Part shown: positions 32,396-41,408 of the stretch, piece by piece | Numbering within the stretch: position 1 is the first letter of the stretch | Layout of the letters: every line of letters begins with the position of its first letter | Source: Byssochlamys sp. IMV 00236 | Taxonomy: Eukaryota; Ascomycota; Eurotiomycetes; Eurotiales; Thermoascaceae | Length of the DNA: 43,896 bases | Assembly (NCBI GenBank): GCA_001931875.2 | Contig: MSJH02000014.1 | Coordinates: 1 to 43,896, forward strand | Direction: 5' to 3' | Position numbers and translations under genes: made by a program | The notes under the pieces: model-generated | Seen by the model: only the letters and a program-made list of their open reading frames with translations | Told to the model about the DNA's origin: nothing | Database searches by the model: none

Positions 32396-34565
32396 ATGAA
32401 AAGATTACTCCGGCTGACAACTGATAACATTCGACAACGACGACGACAGTACAGCATATCGTCTACTGTTGACCATAGACGTATGACAGAATTACTGAAA
32501 AAAGAATATGAAATAAAGAAGTTTAAGCACGCCTACACAATGGGAAAAGAGGAAAGTACATTACCTTCAAAGAATGCAAACATGACGGCCGATGAGGAAT
32601 TCAAGACATTAGAAGGACTGGGCTATACTTCACCAGACAAAGTGTATAAAAAGTAGACGTTATGTGAGCTTATTCTTACAAGAAAAAGATAGGTTTATCA
32701 ATAATGAATTGAACTTGCAGAATATTGAAGTCTATGGTTTCGACTATGATGTAACAAAGAAATAGATTTCTTAATATGGCAACTAACTGACAACAATGTA
32801 GTACACACTAGCAAATTATACGGAAAACTTGTCTGTTGCTATTTACAAATTTCTTTGCGAGATACTAGTTGACGTGTTCAAATATCCAAAGCAGATCAAA
32901 GGTAAAGCAGACAAAAAAGAACAAGTTACATTGTCTAAGAGGTATTTTATAGATTTCAAGTTTGATCCAGACTTTGCCATTCGAGGACTGCATTATGGTA
33001 TAAGAAAAAAGAAGTTAAAGGGATGATAGACTAAATGTTGAGTGATTAGATTTTAACAATGGTTGGCTAATGAAGATTGATAATATGGCAAATATTCAAT
33101 TGAATACCGTCCATGGTAAAACGCATCCATACATACTGTTCATGGCTGATTGACTTATTCTTTTTCAGTTGGAAGAGAACCTATCACGGATGTGAATGAA
33201 GTCATAGAATACCATAAAGGAAGGCATATACCACCCGAGTATTTGAACAATAGCATGTTTCAGCTCAGTGATTTATTTTCCATACCACAGGTAAGCTTTA
33301 TTGTATATACACGATACCTTACCTTATCTCTCTCTCTTTATATGATAGACAACATTACTTAGCGATGTAATTCAGTACTTTAGAGACCATAACATGAGTT
33401 TTCATCCACGCTACCTATCCGATGATGTGAACCATGCTGCTCGTATACTTCATACAGGCGCACATGGTATTGGAGGTACGCTTCATATGGAAGTGATGAA
33501 AGATATCTCCAAGTATTTGGAACGCGCACCTAAACTTGTTGGATATCTTGAAACATTAAAGAAGAATGGTAAGAAGACTTTTCTGTTGACCAACAGTACA
33601 CTGTCTTTTATATCCAAAGGTATGGGTTATCTCACCTCTAGTGATGATTGGCGAGACCTGTTTGATTGCGTTATTGTGAATGCTCGAAAACCAGAATTTT
33701 ATCGTTCTTACCGTCCGTTCAGAATCGCTCATGAACCCAATTGGGACTCAGTATTGCGATTTGAGCCTGGACAGATATATCAAGGAGGTAACATTAAGGA
33801 CTTTGAAAGACTGACTGGATGGTAAGCTTGTGTGTGGTCCTTATAGAACCGATACTGATCTATATATTTATTTGCAATTATTTAGGAAAGGGTAAAAGCA
33901 ACAAGAAAGGGGATGAGAATATACTTGTAAAGATACTAACTCTTTCCTATAAAGACAAAGAGTGCTCTATTTTGGTGATCATATCTATTCTGATCTAGTA
34001 GACGCATCCATTCAACATGGTTGGCATACAGTAAGCTATCTACTGCCTGTTTATATGAAAAAGAATGACGTTTTATATAATATGTTGTGTAGGGTGCCAT
34101 TATTCATGAATTAGCCAAAGAAATAGAAATTCGTAACCAGCCATGCTACCGACATAAGCTATCTTGGCTGCTAAATCTTGAGCGATTATTGAATGAGGCC
34201 CAATCATGGAGTAAGGATCATTGTACAGATGAGCTAAACAAGCTATTGTCAGAGTGGAGATCAGAGCGAAACGAAGTTCGTATTCAACTAAAATCAGCCT
34301 TTAATGAACACTTTGGAAGCATGTTTAGAACATATCAGAATCCATCCTTTTTTGCAAACAAGATTCAAAAGTTTGCAGACATTTATATGGCCAACATTAC
34401 CAATTTGGATAACCTTTCCTTAGATTATGTATTTTATCCCAACAGAACTTATTTACCACAGTAAGTGTAATATAAACTTAACGAATGCTTTACTCATTTA
34501 TTTGTAGTGAAAGGCTAGTAGAAGAAATTGTGGATAGTGGTCAGATCAAGCATATTTCTGAATAG
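32396..34565 (+). CDS. HAD-superfamily 5'-nucleotidase-domain protein, NT5DC2/3-like, probably mitochondrial
   Basis: Ten exons: 32396-32652, 32693-32750, 32802-32997, 33050-33115, 33169-33290, 33349-33821, 33886-33891, 33955-34030, 34093-34460, 34508-34565 (559 aa). The N-terminus [20 protein letters not shown] is basic with Ser/Thr and no acid in the first ten residues, like a mitochondrial presequence. The catalytic HAD motif I is DYDYT (residues 103-107), split by an intron after D105; motif II is FLLTNS; motif III/IV is [12 protein letters not shown]. These are the marks of the cytosolic-type IMP/GMP nucleotidase relatives (NT5DC family), whose substrates are mostly unknown. The 6-nt exon (codes W-K-G junction) is needed to connect LTGW to QRVLYFGDH. 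Its promoter side is shared with Sec6 and it runs in the same direction as the Sld2-like gene. Confidence 0.88.
33886..33891 (+). other. 6-nt microexon (GAAAGG)
   Basis: Upstream intron 33822-33885 ends CAATTATTTAG; downstream intron 33892-33954 starts GTAAAA, has an ACTAAC branch-point-like sequence and ends ATAAAG. With the microexon the protein reads [15 protein letters not shown], matching the family spacing; skipping it or retaining either intron introduces a stop or loses two conserved residues. Confidence 0.75.
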
Positions 34566-34674
34566 AAGCACGATTGATCTATTTTATCTTATAAATTATT
34601 GTTATTTTTAACAATCCTGTGCACAACAATCACTTCTTACTGTATGGCTTAATATCATCATTTGTAGTCAACCA

Positions 34675-34732
34675 ACGCGTTGTGTTACCCTTATATATTT
34701 TTTCAAAACGCGTCTGAAATATAAAAACGCGT
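34675..34732 (+). promoter_or_regulatory. Three MCB boxes (ACGCGT) upstream of the Sld2-like gene
   Basis: ACGCGT occurs at 34675-34680, 34708-34713 and 34727-34732, i.e. 127-184 bp before the start codon. In yeasts this MluI cell-cycle box is bound by MBF (Mbp1/Swi6) and drives G1/S expression of DNA-replication genes. Three copies in 58 bp of AT-rich DNA are unlikely by chance. Confidence 0.65.
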
Positions 34733-34858
34733 AGTCACGTTTTCTTTTTTCTTTTTTTCTTTTTTTGCTGAAACAAAAAGGAAATTAACATCCAGCTCGT
34801 TTTCCTCCTCTTCTTCTTTTTATCTCTACACTCACCCCTCTTCTCTTATTTATTTAAA

Positions 34859-36267
34859 ATGGATTCCAAAGATCTTAAACTACTTGAAAAAGAAATTCTT
34901 TCCTATAAAAGGTCACTAAGACAATGGGAAGAAACATTTGAACGTAAATATAAACGACCAGCTACTGTTGAAGATATTAGAGGACGACCATCAATAGGTA
35001 AGATGGCAACAGATTACAAGTATATCAACTAAATTTTATATACTTTTCTTTTAGCCAAGTTTTATAAAAGATATAACGAGCTGAAAAAGAAGTTTAATAA
35101 AGAATTGGAAGCACGTGCTGCACAAAAGAGTTCATCACAACGTTCCCTTCGTCCTCCTTCATCAGGCAGAGTGCTCTTCCCTGAAGCCTCTGACTCAGAA
35201 AACAAGATACCACCAAAAGCGATAAATCGACAACTAACAGAAGAAGAGGCCTTTTGGCTTAATATACCAGCAAGTGACAACAATAGTACTACGAGTCATG
35301 GCCTTTCTAAAACTAGCAGTGATATTGAGATGACCAGTAGTTGCAGTAGCTTTAATAACACCAATAGCTTTAGTATCTGTACAGGCAATGATAGCCAAGA
35401 TGTGAGCAATAACAACAACAACAATAATAATAATAATAATAGCAATGATAACGATGGCTTCAGCATCCCAGCCATTCCTGAAAAATGCAGTCAGACAACA
35501 CAGCCTCAACCACATCTATCCATGTCACAACCAGTAAAGACGACAACAACAAAACAAAAAAGCCCACAGCCAACAAGTTCTAGTCAGCCAACCCAAAAGA
35601 GGAAGCTGATGTTAGCTCCTGTAGATAAATCACAACGACATGAACGCAAGAAGAGAAAGACATTAAATAGCACCGAAAATAAGCATAGTCTAAATGGTTC
35701 TTCCTTGTACTCTTTTTCTGATTTAAAGTACGAAGAAGAGGAAAAGAAGGCTGACACGAATTCACAAGTATCAATGACTACAGATGACGACAACACATCA
35801 GAAGATGACGATGACGATGATGAAACAGCAAAGCTGTTTACCATTGTTGAATACCAAGAAAACCATTTCCGTCACTATGACCCTTCCATCTTTCGCTGGG
35901 ACGACCCTGATTTTAGCATTGGTCCACAGTTCTTTGGATCACACGCTGTGTGTAAGAACTACCTGACTGATCCTATAAGAAGAGCACGTATCCAGGAAAA
36001 GTTGAAGAAAGGGATCCTTGGAGAAGTGAATAAAGAAAATGATTTACTGGAACAAGAAATACTGAGGAAAGTTCAAGAAGAATATAAAGACATGTTACCA
36101 AAATTGATACCAAAGACCAATCCCAAGACTGAAACCAATACTGAAAAAGTAATTGAATTTAAGAGAAAGCCTATTCAACGAAGACAAACGCGTCTGGTCA
36201 AGAGTAAGTTTTTATACATGAAAAGTATTCAATACTCACTCTTCTTTTAGTCAAATTCTGTGATTGA
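34859..36267 (+). CDS. Sld2-like DNA replication initiation factor (RecQL4 N-terminal type, without helicase)
   Basis: Three exons: 34859-34997, 35055-36203, 36251-36267 (434 aa). The first 70 residues carry the Sld2 signature: KEILSYKRSLRQWEETFERKYKRPATVEDIRGRPSIAKFYKRYNELKKKF, where a Trp, a conserved R-x-Pro-x(2-3)-DI and the IAxKYKxYxxLK block are diagnostic (shown here in short pieces: LRQWEETF, RPATVEDIR, IAKFYKRYNELKK). Sld2 binds Dpb11 and helps load GINS and polymerase epsilon at origins. The middle is low complexity with Ser/Thr, an Asn run and an acidic DDDDDD tract. The C-terminal part (residues about 290-434) is basic and helical. Only one Ser-Pro and no Thr-Pro pair were noticed, so the CDK-site array known from yeast Sld2 is nearly absent. 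MCB boxes upstream support replication-linked expression. Confidence 0.65.
35406..35442. repeat. AAC/AAT repeat coding for poly-Asn in the Sld2-like gene
   Basis: An in-frame mixed AAC/AAT run encodes about 11 Asn in the predicted disordered middle of the protein. Confidence 0.85.
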
Positions 36268-36463
36268 TAATGTTTATGTTTTTAACAAATAAAAATAGTT
36301 TAAAAGAATAGCCGTTTAATTGAAATTGACATCACGTGTTGTAGAAGTTGTTTATTAGAATGGATACAAATACACACATGGTATTTTTTTATTGATTTTA
36401 AAGTGAAGGCATATATATATATAAATAGAGAAAAAAAAGAGGATACATATTGGGTATAAGATT

Positions 36464-36823
36464 TTACAGTAAAGAGCGCGGTTGACTTGATTTAGCTATT
36501 TTCGCTTTCAATGCACGTCCTTTTGTACTTTTCATTCCATTTTTACTTGTATTTCTTTTGACAATCGAGTCTTGTAATGGATTTTCAATCAAAATTTGTT
36601 CAAATACTGTCAGATAAGTTTGACCCAAAGAGGCTGGTAATCGACAAGTCTGTTTGACAGATGATCGGTCATAATCTCTTGGACTGTGTGTATAGAATGT
36701 CTTGTTTTCTTCTGAAAATCGAACTGACTTTTCAGATGAAGAACTAGATGCTATTGAACAAATAGATCGTTTTCTCTTTAATGTATGCCAATAACCACCA
36801 AGAGAAAACTTAAAGGAAAACAT
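36464..36823 (-). CDS. Small basic protein with an RVxF-like motif and YDRSS, function unknown
   Basis: A single exon of 119 codons starting at the ATG at 36823-36821. An upstream in-frame extension exists but is composed of AT-rich, membrane-like residues and is unlikely to be translated. The protein is basic (KRKR near residue 17, Lys/Arg-rich end) and contains SSSSSEKSVRFSEENKTFYTHSPRDYDRSS. KSVRF fits the PP1 docking consensus [RK]x[VI]xF, and the HSPRDYDRS piece follows it closely. I have seen similar VxF...YDRxS/P arrangements in small fungal proteins but cannot name a family. Ser-Pro near the motif could be phosphorylated. It converges with the Sld2-like gene (196 bp between stops). 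Confidence 0.55.
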   Translation of the reverse strand: MFSFKFSLGGYWHTLKRKRSICSIASSSSSEKSVRFSEENKTFYTHSPRDYDRSSVKQTCRLPASLGQTYLTVFEQILIENPLQDSIVKRNTSKNGMKSTKGRALKAKIAKSSQPRSLL

Positions 36824-37047
36824 AATAAAGATGTGTGTATTTGTATTAAACTTTATATAAAAAAAAAGCAAGTATTTATATATAAAACTCAAAAGCACTG
36901 TTGTTTTTGTGCATTCGTCAGGAGATTTTTTTGAATGTGGATTCAAGGTTGTGTTGCATGATTTTGTATATTAACAAGATGAAAAAGGGACCCTTTTATT
37001 AAAAGGAAAACAATAGTCATAAACGTGGCATCATGTTTATATTCCTA

Positions 37048-37485
37048 TCACACGCTAGCACGCTTATTATATCCTATTTTGTTAAGCGTCACCCTCTTTT
37101 TCATAGCATGCACACTATATTTCCTACACAACTTTATCGGCTTATTGATGACAACTAGTGCTTGACAGAAGAGACGTTGTACATGATGAACCATACTCTT
37201 TCTCTTCTTTTCCTCTACCTTTTTACTCCGTCGTTCCACAGACCAGATCTCCCAAGGGGTAGGCACTGCAGGTTGAATGGATTGTTCTTTTTCGTTGGTC
37301 GTTGTTGTCGGATGATGTGATAGTCCACAGATGATACATGCTGCTGGGTAATAAACGGGCTCATGATAATATTTTGTCCTTTCATTCACGTCATTCCGAG
37401 CTGTTGCATATAAACTAAGAGAAGATAGGGTCGAAGGGGACCACATGGCGAGACTAGAGATGAATGTATCATGAAATACGGGCAT
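37048..37485 (-). CDS. Hypothetical 145-residue basic protein
   Basis: An uninterrupted 145-codon frame on the minus strand with an ATG at 37485-37483. It has a Ser-rich N-terminal part, a CIICGLSHH segment, a PWEIW motif in the middle, a strongly basic KKVEEKKRK stretch and a Cys/Lys-rich C-terminus. I do not recognise it. Coding is supported only by length and a fairly even amino-acid composition in otherwise AT-rich DNA. It is followed 254 bp downstream in map order by the nucleoside transporter, also on the minus strand. Confidence 0.4.
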   Translation of the reverse strand: MPVFHDTFISSLAMWSPSTLSSLSLYATARNDVNERTKYYHEPVYYPAACIICGLSHHPTTTTNEKEQSIQPAVPTPWEIWSVERRSKKVEEKKRKSMVHHVQRLFCQALVVINKPIKLCRKYSVHAMKKRVTLNKIGYNKRASV

Positions 37486-37739
37486 TTTCTTTATAATTAT
37501 TTAATTGAATGAAAAGGGGAGAAAAGAGGGAAAATATAAAAAAGAGAATGAAAAAAATGGGGATAGTATAATTTCCCTATTTAATTGAACGAGGGGAGAT
37601 ACAGTGTTATTGTTCTACTTTTTGAATAAAAACTCATTCACTTGAAAATAAAAGAAAAGGAGAGGATTTGGATATAAGCTAATGTATTGCGTATACGTTT
37701 ATTTTGATACGGAGAAATAGTAATTTAAAAAAAGGGGGA

Positions 37740-39366
37740 TTAAACAACCTGTCTGATAGCAAAACTCAAGAGACCACCGATAGCTAAACCAAGGACAAGA
37801 GCAAAACTCATGACACTACCCACCATTGATTTTTCTGCTCCAGATTTAATGGTTGCCTGTTGTGGTGCCGCCATCATGCATAAACCACCAATCCAGCCAT
37901 TGCTAACAGCAAAGATCCAGACAAGGAACAAATAAACAAAATCATTGGATATCAACACAGGAAGCCCTCGTTCCTCTGATACGATCACGTTACACACTAA
38001 GAATAAAGGAATAAAGACTGTACGAAGCAAGGATAGGTTGATCAGCGTCTTGGCTCGAAATACTTGAAATCGTTCAGACACAGGTAGCGTTCGTCCAACC
38101 CAGTCACCAATGTTAAATAAAAGGAAATGAAAGGCAACAAAGATGTCATCATCAAAAAATCGATTGATGTTCTTCATACTGTCATCTTGTCGATGTGTTG
38201 ACTTGATAAGTGCAGTAAGCGAAGGGAAAAGCATTAGGGTGATGGCAAACACGTAGGCAACAGCAAAGATCAAACCGTATGATTTGCGTACAATGTCAAT
38301 CACAGTCACAGCACGTTCCTCTTCTGACTGTTGGTCAATCTCCTGATCATGTCTAGCTTGCAAGTTCATGTAGTAGCCGTAGAACGGAAGTTGAGTTACC
38401 AGAATACGTCCAATCATGGCAGCTGTGGTGATTAAAAGAGCAAAGAGGAAATACAAAAATGCTGAGCGAGTGATAGATGCTTCATCAGGAACACGATCAC
38501 CACTACCCGCAAGTGCACTAACAATAGAGGATAATGCAACTACGACACCGGCGACGCCTAGTAAAGCTCACATTAGCAACTTTAATATTTACCTTTTATT
38601 TATCTTTACCTTGACCACTAAATGAACTGTTAAATCTCTTCTTTATCTTTATTCATCATTTTTTACCTGACTACTGCTTGCACATACACTGGAGGCAACC
38701 GACTAGCCTCACTAAATACCGAATTCTGAAAGAAGCTTGTGGTTCCGCCTGTTAGGACAATAAAGAACATGACAAACCAAAAATAATCTATTCCCTCAAA
38801 ATCTACCTTGACGCTAATTGCCATGGCAGCAAATACAGCTGTGTTTATGCAGATTGGAATAAAACTATTTAATCTAAAGGACGACTATATGCGACATATA
38901 TAGATATTAATACCCTTTTCTAACTGTGCTGATAAATTACCTTGTTTTGAAGCCATAAAACAATGACAAATGTCAAAAGGTTTGTTAATGTCGAATACGT
39001 CGAGAAATAGTTTTGAAATGTCTCTTGATAAGGCGTTTCTGCAAATCGCTTTACAAAAAACTCAGAAGCAGTAATGAACACTGATATAAAGGTTAATGGA
39101 TGGGATATGAACAATATAGAAATATATACCATTCCAAGGTAATAACATGGCTATTCCATACAAGAAATAAATCTAACCACTATCAGCTCTCTTTCTCTTT
39201 CTTTCCATTTCAAAAAAAAAAAAAAAAAAAAACTTTCCCAATATACCAACTTATACTTGTCTATGGGTTCTTGTTTCCATTGATCTAAACTCCGTTCATC
39301 TAATAGTCGTCTGCTTGCTTCGTCTTCCTGCTGTCGAAACAATCGACATGTAAGTGATTTTAACAT
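37740..39366 (-). CDS. Equilibrative nucleoside transporter (ENT/SLC29 family)
   Basis: Six exons: 39366-39247, 39172-39130, 39080-38941, 38884-38667, 38617-38610, 38557-37740 (448 aa). ENT proteins carry nucleosides across membranes by facilitated diffusion, at the plasma membrane or vacuole. After a hydrophilic N-terminus comes DKYKLIYFLYGIAMLLPWN, the usual TM1 signature with PWN, then TM segments through the whole length: FFVMFFI-like segment with GGTTSFFQNSVF (TM4 region with conserved Gly and Gln), SGQGVAGVVVAL (TM5), and C-terminal GLAIGGLLSF. A charged loop of about 65 residues lies between TM6 and TM7, typical for the family. The 8-nt exon codes the SGQG core; without it this conserved motif and the frame are lost. 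The first donor is GTATAT after KYKL. Confidence 0.88.
38610..38617 (-). other. 8-nt microexon (TGGTCAAG)
   Basis: On the minus strand it is preceded by TTCATTTAG and followed by GTAAAG. It joins VQAVV and VAGVVVAL as VQAVVSGQGVAGVVVAL, matching the TM5 motif of ENT proteins. Skipping it would remove 8 nt and shift the frame. Confidence 0.78.
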
Positions 39367-40173
39367 TGTTTCTATAAAGCAAAAGAAAATAACTAAAAAT
39401 GAGCCGTGAGATCATTCTTATCATTTCTGTGACTCTTTCTATCTTTCTTTGTGTGTGAATACGCGTGTGTGTGTGTACGTTTCATATAATTTTGATCATA
39501 AATGGTTACTGTTTATGCTTTATGATGCAGTAATACATTTTAAAACGTTGATCATGGACGCTTATTGTCAATCGCTTATTTGAAATAGAAAAAGTGGTAG
39601 GTTTGAATAACAACTGCGTCTCTATTATTTTACAAAAGTGTATCTTTTGCTAAATTAGGCAAGCATCACACCATTGTCCCCTCAAAAGGTCATAATGATT
39701 TCTCAGTCAGAGAACACTCTTTTCTCTGTTTTACACAATTTATTTAATCTAAACGATATATTTTGTTAGTAAAAAGAAAGACAACAACAAGCAATATAAG
39801 GAGGAACCTCAAATTTGTCAACTTGAAATAACTTGTATTGATAAATATATGATACTGACTTGGAAGCTAATCAAATTGATATGATTGAGAGTGAATACAC
39901 CATTTCCAGAAAGAGATATCGCGCTGACCTGTCATTTTTTCGTATAAATTGTATTATAAAAATTGCAAAAATGCTACTTTCTGAAAAGACTGTAATAAAA
40001 AAGAGCCTTCATCGTACGTCCAATCAAGTATCGGCAACGATCGCCGGCTCTACCGTAAATATGTCTCAAGCTCCAAAAGAACGGCGCATGGATCCGATCG
40101 AGAAGAAGGTTGCACAAGTATGAAAAAAGTTACAATTTATTATTAATGATTAAGGATAAATAGATTCTACAGT
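39367..40173. other. ENT-ERG2 intergenic region (807 bp)
   Basis: Mostly AT-rich, with a GT repeat at about 39464-39474. A plus-strand open frame of about 88 codons (39860-40123, no ATG at its start) is Lys/Arg-rich and unrecognised; it may be chance. The ENT promoter must lie at the left end, and the ERG2 3' end at the right. Confidence 0.45.
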
Positions 40174-40857
40174 TTAAATCTTTCCGTGGAGCAACTCACC
40201 GACAATCAATCTAGTGTAGATTTTGACCGTTTTGACGAGGGTAGGGAAATCAATGGTGGAGAAGAAAGTGTCTGCGAATCCAAATGGCAACATAGTAGGA
40301 ATCCATCCACGAGCATATTCAAGAGCCCAGGCATGTTCAGGAATCTTGTATTGTTGACAGTTACCTCTGGCCAAAAGATGCATTTCTCCTGGCTTGTACA
40401 CTTCACGACTCACTTGTCCTGCAGAATAAGCCCATTGTTCACCTTCGAGAATGATAAAGTAATCATCGGCAAAGAAACGACCAGTGTGTCCTTCAGTACC
40501 CACGGGAGTACCAAAGATAATCACGTATTCAGTGATAGAACCGTGCAAGATCCACATAGAACCCATGGCACCACCTGCGTTGTTAAATACCCACTCTTCC
40601 TTCAAGTTGATATGTCCAGGATATTTGGCTTCTAAATCAAGGGCAATGTTTTCCATCATACCCTTTGTGTCATTCTTACCGGCGTACTTTTCAATATTGG
40701 CCTGAGCTATTTGTTGAAGTACGACTGGATCAAAGATATACCACTGATGTTTGATTTGGTCCAAACCAACAAAGAGAGCAGAAAGCAATGTGAGAATGAA
40801 AAGAACCTTGGTCCAGCAGGAAGCCTTCTTGGTCTCTTGTGCCTTTGAGGTTGTCAT
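40174..40857 (-). CDS. ERG2: C-8 sterol isomerase (ERG2 / sigma-1 receptor family)
   Basis: A single exon of 227 codons starting at the ATG at 40857. The family isomerises the delta-8 double bond of fecosterol to delta-7 (episterol) in the ER, a late step of ergosterol synthesis. The protein has one N-terminal membrane segment (about 14-32), then KHQWYIFDPVVLQQIAQ, a long helix, and NNAGGAMGSMWILHGSITEYVIIFGTPVGTEGHTGRF-like core in which the conserved segments are GAMGSMWILH, EYVIIFGTP and GTEGHTGR. Next come GEMHLLARGNCQQY and the C-terminal ARGWIPTMLPFGFADTFFST. Length is normal for ERG2. A TATAAATA box lies about 70 bp upstream and an SRE-like box about 235 bp upstream. The target class includes fungicides such as morpholines, from family knowledge. 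Confidence 0.95.
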   Translation of the reverse strand: MTTSKAQETKKASCWTKVLFILTLLSALFVGLDQIKHQWYIFDPVVLQQIAQANIEKYAGKNDTKGMMENIALDLEAKYPGHINLKEEWVFNNAGGAMGSMWILHGSITEYVIIFGTPVGTEGHTGRFFADDYFIILEGEQWAYSAGQVSREVYKPGEMHLLARGNCQQYKIPEHAWALEYARGWIPTMLPFGFADTFFSTIDFPTLVKTVKIYTRLIVGELLHGKI

Positions 40858-40928
40858 TATTATATATAACTTTTGAGATGACCAACAAAGAAAGAAATAT
40901 AAACACACAGGGGAAAACGAAAAAAGTT

Positions 40929-40936
40929 TATTTATA
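40929..40936 (-). promoter_or_regulatory. TATAAATA box of ERG2
   Basis: TATAAATA on the minus strand, about 71 bp before the ERG2 start codon, in a good position for a core promoter. Confidence 0.55.
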
Positions 40937-41091
40937 CAAAAAATTTTGAAGGGACGACAAATAAAGCGTGTGCGCTTGCGGAGTTACTTGGACTGCTGAA
41001 CAACATCTGCAACACTATCCGGTGTTGTCTTGCTCTTTCTTTTCTATCTCCCTCTCTTTTCTTTTCTAGGCCACTTAACAGTCAGATCTTG

Positions 41092-41101
41092 CTGGGGTGA
41101 T
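41092..41101 (-). promoter_or_regulatory. SRE-like element upstream of ERG2
   Basis: The minus strand reads ATCACCCCAG, nine of ten positions of the classical sterol response element ATCACCCCAC bound by SREBP. It lies about 235 bp upstream of ERG2. Many fungi control ergosterol genes by SREBP homologues, so the position is sensible. Confidence 0.45.
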
Positions 41102-41408
41102 TTAGTCTGCGGACTCGGCACCCACAGGCTTTGAATCTATTTCATTTTATAACACTGTACCATGATTTGCCTGGTTTTTTAATACTTTTTCCGACTCGAA
41201 CATCGGACCTGCACGACGAGCATTTGGTTCCTGAAAGTACATGAGCTTTCTTTCCTTTCTTTTTTGAATATAAACATTTTCCTTTTCTCATCGCATTAAG
41301 CGTTTCTTTTCTTTATTACTCATCGTATAAAACATTTTGAAATAATTTGATATGTAATGCTTTCTTTTGATTTGAATGTGTTTGCTACCATTGCTGTATT
41401 TTAGAACA

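Noticed and set aside
39231..39250. Reading LVYWESFF as the end of ENT exon 1
   Set aside because: It runs into the long A/T homopolymer and leaves no phase-compatible acceptor; the GTATAT donor after KYKL joins directly to IYFLYGIAMLLPWN.
41180..41215. tRNA T-arm-like sequence (TCCGA...TTCGAG...TCGGA)
   Set aside because: The stem and loop do not fit a 5 bp/7 nt T arm, and no anticodon arm or acceptor stem could be built around it on either strand.
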